Shown in pieces: positions 7,198 to 10,508 of a stretch of DNA of 10,508 nucleotides. The notes beneath the pieces are model-generated. The model made no database searches, was not told the DNA's origin, and worked only from the letters and a program-made list of their open reading frames with translations. Within the stretch, counting starts at the first letter, position 1; each line of letters starts with the position of its first letter. Origin of the DNA: an uncultured Lachnospiraceae bacterium (GTDB taxonomy: Bacteria; Bacillota_A; Clostridia; Lachnospirales; Lachnospiraceae); the NCBI GenBank assembly GCA_902795985.1, contig CADBNG010000196.1:1-10508 (forward strand). Direction: 5' to 3'. Made by a program: the position numbers and the translations under genes.

Positions 7198-8547
7198 ATG
7201 AAAAAACGACTGCTTACTTTTGTCTGTGCCGGCTTTCTTTTTTGCGCATCGGCGGTTTTCCCCGGATGCGGTGATCTGGATGATCTTTCTTTCCTTTCGG
7301 AGTCAGAGAGTGTCCCGGTCTCTGCGGAGTCCACTGCCGAAGCTTCCGGGTTTTCCTCTGCTCCGGAGGAAACCGCTGTCCCGGAGAGTACAGAGGTTCT
7401 TCCGTCCGATGATTCTGCAGAAATGCCGGAGCCTTCTGCTCCCGCGGAGGAAGCTCATTCCTATACCGTTTCTCCTGACAGTGATTATATCGTCATCGAT
7501 GAATACGGAAGCCAGTACGTCCATATTCCGGAAGAAACCTTTGTTATCAACTATAACGGGGATCCGGAAGAGACTTTTTATGCCATGGCCGAAGCGCTTG
7601 CGCGCCGCGAACCCACCATCTGCATCAAGGATCAGCCCGACTGGTACGACAATACCGACTTTTACGCCATGCCCTACAGCACCTTCTGGCTGGAGGACTG
7701 CAGCGGCGAAGGCCTGGCCGGGCAGACCCCCGAACTAGACGGGGAGCACACCTACCATTTCTATCGTCTGACCTATTATGACGATTTCAGTGATGAGGAA
7801 CTGGCGGAAATGAAAGGGGAAATTGACGCGGCAACAGAAGAGATCCTTCAGCTGGTGCCGGAAGACGCGGATGACTGGACCCGGGCCCGGATCGTGCATG
7901 ATGAACTGTGCCGGCTCGTTACCTATGACCAGTCCACCACAGCGCCTCATTGCCATGATACCTACGGCGCCCTGGTCAATCACCTGGCTGTCTGCACCGG
8001 TTATGCCTGCGCCTTTTCCCACGTCATGGCCGCGCTGGGGGATTATTGCCCGCTCTCCTATTCCGACCAGCATGCCTGGAACTATGTCGCCGTCCCCTCC
8101 GACCAGGTTTACATTGACGTGACCTGGGACGACACCGATATGGCGGACGCCGACGGGGATCCTTATATCGACTACAGTTATTTCTTCCTGACCCGGGATC
8201 AGGTGGAATCCATCGATTCCCATTCCATCGAAAGTCTGGACCCCGTCAGCGAAGACATCGATCCGATGCCCTATAACTACTATGCCCATGAAGGCTATCT
8301 GCTGGAGTATTATGACTGGGGCACGCTCATTGACATCCTGTACCGCCAGTATGAGAGCGGAAAGAACCTGCTGACTGTGCAGTTCGCTTCTGAGGAAGAC
8401 TATCAGCTTGCTCTTTCATGGAAAGAAAACGATAGTGCCGATATACAGGAAATCATCGGCTCCATTGGTTATTACGGCGCCTATACCTACTGGTACACCG
8501 ATGCGGTCCGTACTGTTTCCTTTGGGCTTTACGCCCCGGAAGAGTGA
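7198..8547 (+). CDS. Lipoprotein with a transglutaminase-like cysteine domain
   Basis: A 449-residue exported protein. Residues 1-23 are a signal peptide ending in VFPGC, so C24 is a likely lipidated cysteine (the Phe at -3 is a little off the usual Leu). Residues about 30-88 are an acidic Ser/Pro/Glu linker. The domain at about 225-310 contains ARIVHDELCRLVTYD, then C266 in the VCTGYA motif, H292 in QHAWNYV and D307 in YIDVTWDD: a complete Cys-His-Asp triad of the transglutaminase-like superfamily. Bacterial members are mostly cysteine peptidases or amide-modifying enzymes at the cell surface; the reaction here is unknown. The last 90 residues are rich in Tyr and not recognised. GGAG lies 6 bases before the ATG. 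The gene begins 36 bases after potD with no terminator between, so co-transcription with pot is likely. Confidence 0.85.
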   Translation: MKKRLLTFVCAGFLFCASAVFPGCGDLDDLSFLSESESVPVSAESTAEASGFSSAPEETAVPESTEVLPSDDSAEMPEPSAPAEEAHSYTVSPDSDYIVIDEYGSQYVHIPEETFVINYNGDPEETFYAMAEALARREPTICIKDQPDWYDNTDFYAMPYSTFWLEDCSGEGLAGQTPELDGEHTYHFYRLTYYDDFSDEELAEMKGEIDAATEEILQLVPEDADDWTRARIVHDELCRLVTYDQSTTAPHCHDTYGALVNHLAVCTGYACAFSHVMAALGDYCPLSYSDQHAWNYVAVPSDQVYIDVTWDDTDMADADGDPYIDYSYFFLTRDQVESIDSHSIESLDPVSEDIDPMPYNYYAHEGYLLEYYDWGTLIDILYRQYESGKNLLTVQFASEEDYQLALSWKENDSADIQEIIGSIGYYGAYTYWYTDAVRTVSFGLYAPEE

Positions 8548-8593
8548 AAATAAAAACCCTTAAGCTGACAAAAAGTCGCATCCGTCTGTCAGC
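8548..8593 (-). terminator. Terminator-like hairpin ending the leftward block
   Basis: Read on the minus strand, GCTGACA (8593-8587) pairs with TGTCAGC (8570-8564) in a perfect 7-base stem with a 16-base loop. The following bases are TTAAGGG, then TTTTTATTTT. The U-rich run starts several bases after the stem, so termination may be inefficient. On the plus strand the hairpin is followed by CCCCGC, so it is not a rightward intrinsic terminator. It sits between converging genes: 13 bases after the end of the alpha/beta hydrolase gene and 16 bases after the end of the transglutaminase-like gene. Confidence 0.45.
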
Positions 8594-8606
8594 CCCGCAT
8601 CTGCCG

Positions 8607-9278
8607 TCAATACCCGTGTTTCCTTAAAAACGAAATCAGCAGTTCTCCCATCACTTCGCTGTTTTCAATATATCCGGCGTGATCCGCTCCCTCCACGATG
8701 ACCAGTTCGGCATCCGGCAGGCTTTCGGCAATCCGGCGGGTTTCTTCCGGGAGGATCAGATCGCGGCTGCCGGCCGTGACCAGTACCGGAATGGAAATCT
8801 CTGACAGCGCCGCAGGATCAATATGGGGTTCCTCAAACATCAGCCGGATCAGGGGATCCTCCTTTTCTCCTGCAAACAGGGCGGAAAAGGCCGGATCGAG
8901 CCCTTCCGGCGAAAGATTCGCGCCGCTGACGGCAAGGATACCGGCCGTCCCGGGATGCAGGATTTCCAGCATCAGGGCAATGATGCCTCCGTCGCTGAAG
9001 CCGTATACCGCCGGCTTATCCAGCCCCAGTTCCGTAATAAACTGATACATATCCTCCGCCATGTCGGCATAATGATATTCCTTCAGGGGCTCATTGGCTC
9101 CCTGGCCCCGGGAATCCGGCGCATAGACCCGGTATCCGGCGCGGACCAGCTGGCCGATCTCCGTGGAAAACAGCTCGTGGGATTCCCCGTTGCCGTGGAT
9201 TAAGAGAACCGGCCGTCCTTCGCCGGCACAGGCGTAAAACAGCCGGACTCCGTTTACCGATATCGTATGGTATGTCAT
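8607..9278 (-). CDS. Alpha/beta hydrolase (esterase/lipase-like)
   Basis: A 223-residue soluble cytoplasmic enzyme of the alpha/beta hydrolase fold. The oxyanion motif is HGNGES (28-33), the nucleophile elbow is GFSDGG with S95, the acid is D173 in AGSRD, and the catalytic histidine is H200 in GADHAGY. The triad is complete, so it should cut an ester, thioester or similar bond; the substrate cannot be told. The fold starts within a few residues of the ATG at 9278-9276, which has GGAAGGA just upstream. Twenty more in-frame codons lie before it (to 9338) and overlap the upstream gene, but they are Gly/Arg-rich and look non-coding. It follows the SGNH hydrolase gene by 50 bases, likely in one transcript, and is the last gene of the leftward block. 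Confidence 0.87.
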   Translation of the reverse strand: MTYHTISVNGVRLFYACAGEGRPVLLIHGNGESHELFSTEIGQLVRAGYRVYAPDSRGQGANEPLKEYHYADMAEDMYQFITELGLDKPAVYGFSDGGIIALMLEILHPGTAGILAVSGANLSPEGLDPAFSALFAGEKEDPLIRLMFEEPHIDPAALSEISIPVLVTAGSRDLILPEETRRIAESLPDAELVIVEGADHAGYIENSEVMGELLISFLRKHGY

Positions 9279-9304
9279 CTTCTTCCTTCCCCCTGCCGGA
9301 CTGG

Positions 9305-9328
9305 CGACAGGAAAGCGTCCCCCTGTCG
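9305..9328 (-). other. Hairpin between the SGNH and alpha/beta hydrolase genes
   Basis: CGACAGG (9305-9311) and CCTGTCG (9322-9328) are perfect 7-base inverted repeats around a 10-base loop, directly next to the SGNH stop codon. No U-run follows on the minus strand, so it is not a typical terminator. It may protect or separate the two coding parts of one mRNA. Function is not shown. Confidence 0.35.
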
Positions 9329-9931
9329 TCAATTCCATTCCGACAACAGACGGATCATCTGTTCCGCGAAAACTCTGTGCCCTTCTTTTGAGAGATGAAT
9401 CTGATCAAAAGCAAGCGGCACGTTCCATTTCCCGGCGTCCGCAAACCGGACCCGGTACTTTTCCGCCAGGAGCCGGTAGCCTTCATTCATACGGACGCTC
9501 TCTTCATAAAACCGCCGCATCAGGGGCTCCGGGCTCTTTTCCCCGTCGATATACGGAGGACCCAGGATCAGAATCTGCGGACAGGCTTTCCGGCCGGTCA
9601 GCCATGAAAGGAACTGTTCCATCCGTTTCACCGGCAGCGCCGCATCCGGACCGGTGGTGATCAGAAGATCGTTGGATCCGAGCATTACGGCAAACACATC
9701 CTTTTCCCGCATTCCTTCCAGCAGTTTTTCCGCATAGCGGTATTCCCCTGCCGGATTCGGAAGGCGCCGGCCGTTTTCACCTCTGGCAATCACTTCAAAG
9801 CGGTCTTTGACGGCTTCCTGCAGCCGGACGGTCCAGAGTATTTCTTCCGGATAAGGACCCCCGAAGAAATCGGCCGGATCGTATCCGTAAGTATTGGAAT
9901 CTCCGTAGATCAGAAACTTTTTTCTTTCCAT
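9329..9931 (-). CDS. SGNH/GDSL-family hydrolase (esterase/lysophospholipase/arylesterase type)
   Basis: A 200-residue enzyme without a signal peptide. Block I is GDSNT (10-14) with nucleophile S12, followed by block II with G51 or G54 in RGENGR, block III GSND (85-88, N87) and block V DQIHLSKEGH with D176 and H179. All four SGNH catalytic positions are present, so it is expected to be an active esterase or deacylase, resembling TesA/arylesterase relatives. The substrate is unknown; lack of an export signal suggests a cytoplasmic one. I chose the ATG at 9931-9929 because block I lies 9 residues after it and AAAGGG lies just upstream. An open frame continues 75 codons further to 10156, but it is Arg-rich and overlaps the neighbour, so it is not taken as coding. 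It sits between the ATP-grasp gene and the alpha/beta hydrolase gene. Confidence 0.88.
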   Translation of the reverse strand: MERKKFLIYGDSNTYGYDPADFFGGPYPEEILWTVRLQEAVKDRFEVIARGENGRRLPNPAGEYRYAEKLLEGMREKDVFAVMLGSNDLLITTGPDAALPVKRMEQFLSWLTGRKACPQILILGPPYIDGEKSPEPLMRRFYEESVRMNEGYRLLAEKYRVRFADAGKWNVPLAFDQIHLSKEGHRVFAEQMIRLLSEWN

Positions 9932-9949
9932 TTTGCCCTTTCGGATTTG

Positions 9950-9979
9950 AAAACAGGGAACGACACCCGCCGTCCCCTG
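9950..9979 (-). other. Terminator/attenuator-like hairpin just before the SGNH gene
   Basis: Read leftward, CAGGGGACG (9979-9971) pairs with CGTTCCCTG (9962-9954) as a 9-base stem with one G-U pair and an 8-base loop, followed at once by TTTT (9953-9950). That is a weak intrinsic terminator shape. It lies only about 18 bases before the SGNH ATG, with no room for a promoter in between, so it would act as an attenuator or partial stop between the ATP-grasp gene and the SGNH gene, or as an mRNA structure near the ribosome binding site. No riboswitch match could be supported. Confidence 0.4.
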
Positions 9980-10020
9980 CCTGAAATACTCATCAGCTGT
10001 TACCGGATTCACACCTTCCC

Positions 10021-10508
10021 TTACGGCAGGTCCACGCCGAAGGAAGGCACGCTTACGCCGTCGTGGCTTTCCGAAATAACGCCTTCCTTTCCCATTCGGG
10101 AGAAGAATCCGGCGAAATGCCCGTTGTAGGAATAAATCCCGGTCATGGAATGCCACTCTTCCGGTTCCATCAGATCCGGCTCATACGGAAGCGGACGGAT
10201 GGGGAAGATCGGGATCGTCTTCGGCTCACAGAACACCATGGCGACATAGCCTCTGTCCATGAAGCTTTCCACCCGTTCCTTCCATTCTTCCGGGGTGTGA
10301 TCCACGCCGGCAAACACGCCTTTTGCGTCGTAATCGTCCTCCGGCTTGATGATCCAGCCGTCTTTATCCCGGATCACTGCTTCCACATCCAGGCCGGGAG
10401 TATTACTGCGGAGGCGATAAGTCGGAAGGACATGATCCTGAACGAAATTCCACTCCTCTTCCGTAAGGATCGCCCTGGTCTGCTCATCAAGCAGCGCGAT
10501 GTTGATCA
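10021..10508 (-). CDS. ATP-grasp protein resembling glutathionylspermidine synthase, C-terminal part (runs off the right edge)
   Basis: The minus-strand frame ending at the TAA at 10023-10021 stays open to the window edge, well upstream of a GTG at 10386-10384, so this is the last 161 residues or so of a longer protein and not a short gene. Visible features in order are ALLDEQTRAILTEEEW, VLPTYRL, then WIIKPEDDYDAKGVFAG, FCEP and YSYNGHFAGFFSRMG, ending HDGVSVPSFGVDLP. The WIIKP lysine followed by a glycine-containing turn resembles the ATP-binding part of circularly permuted ATP-grasp / glutathionylspermidine synthase-like proteins. Such enzymes form amide bonds with ATP; in the named family, between glutathione and spermidine. 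The N-terminal half is missing, so acceptor and donor are unknown. The match is by eye and moderate. The usual GG after the Tyr is DA here. Confidence 0.6.
   Translation of the reverse strand, partial: INIALLDEQTRAILTEEEWNFVQDHVLPTYRLRSNTPGLDVEAVIRDKDGWIIKPEDDYDAKGVFAGVDHTPEEWKERVESFMDRGYVAMVFCEPKTIPIFPIRPLPYEPDLMEPEEWHSMTGIYSYNGHFAGFFSRMGKEGVISESHDGVSVPSFGVDLP

Noticed and set aside
1554..8547. Signs of horizontal transfer or a mobile element in the rightward block
   Set aside because: No inverted terminal repeats, target-site duplications, transposase or integrase genes are visible, and base and codon use look even across the block.
9932..10000. CTGATGA followed later by CGAAA on the minus strand, recalling a hammerhead ribozyme core
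   Set aside because: No stem I/III partner and no cleavage triplet could be placed around these bases. A 7-base match is expected by chance in a window of this size.
10000..10020. GGGAAGGTGTGAATCC just after the ATP-grasp stop, similar to part of a cobalamin riboswitch
   Set aside because: The other conserved segments (such as the CCCGC...ACTG part) are absent nearby, and the downstream gene is not a B12-related gene.
10021..10386. A separate 121-residue protein starting at the GTG at 10386
   Set aside because: The same frame stays open and coding-like to the window edge, with family-like residues upstream. The GTG is an internal valine codon.

Overview
The window looks like a chromosomal segment of a Gram-positive, moderately GC-rich anaerobe of the Bacillota, most likely class Clostridia. 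Three things point there: strong AGGAGG-type ribosome binding sites with some GTG/TTG starts, a potABCD operon of Gram-positive type, and exported proteins with a lipobox or a membrane anchor followed by Ser/Glu/Pro-rich linkers. Genus cannot be told from the sequence alone. No phage, transposon, CRISPR, tRNA or rRNA signal was found, and no stretch over 300 bases lacks a gene.

Layout. The left edge (1-1371, minus strand) holds a flippase-like multi-spanning membrane protein of the lysylphosphatidylglycerol-synthase TM family, overlapped by 17 bases by the start of a family-4 glycosyltransferase that runs off the window. This looks like a glycolipid or surface-polymer pair. A short divergent region (about 180 bases) with a candidate promoter separates it from a rightward block (1554-8547): a membrane-anchored M15 metallopeptidase with a TTG start, a 69-base structured spacer, potA-potB-potC-potD (polyamine uptake ABC transporter; 9-base gap then two 4-base overlaps), and, 36 bases later, a lipoprotein with a transglutaminase-like domain. 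The right part (8607-10508) is a leftward block: the C-terminal part of an ATP-grasp protein resembling glutathionylspermidine synthase, an SGNH esterase/lipase-type hydrolase, and an alpha/beta hydrolase. It converges on the pot block at a minus-strand terminator-like hairpin.

How the genes fit together. PotABCD is a complete importer: ATPase, two permeases and a substrate-binding protein. Two of its parts are enlarged. PotA carries a second TOBE-like repeat (480 residues against about 370 typical), and PotD has an acidic insertion plus a C-terminal membrane anchor (494 residues against about 350). It is flanked by two exported enzymes, a peptidoglycan-type peptidase and a transglutaminase-like lipoprotein. 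Whether these share a job with polyamine import is inference. No clearly new system is proven; the most noteworthy points are the modified Pot components, the possible link between polyamines and the envelope enzymes, and two structured intergenic leaders.
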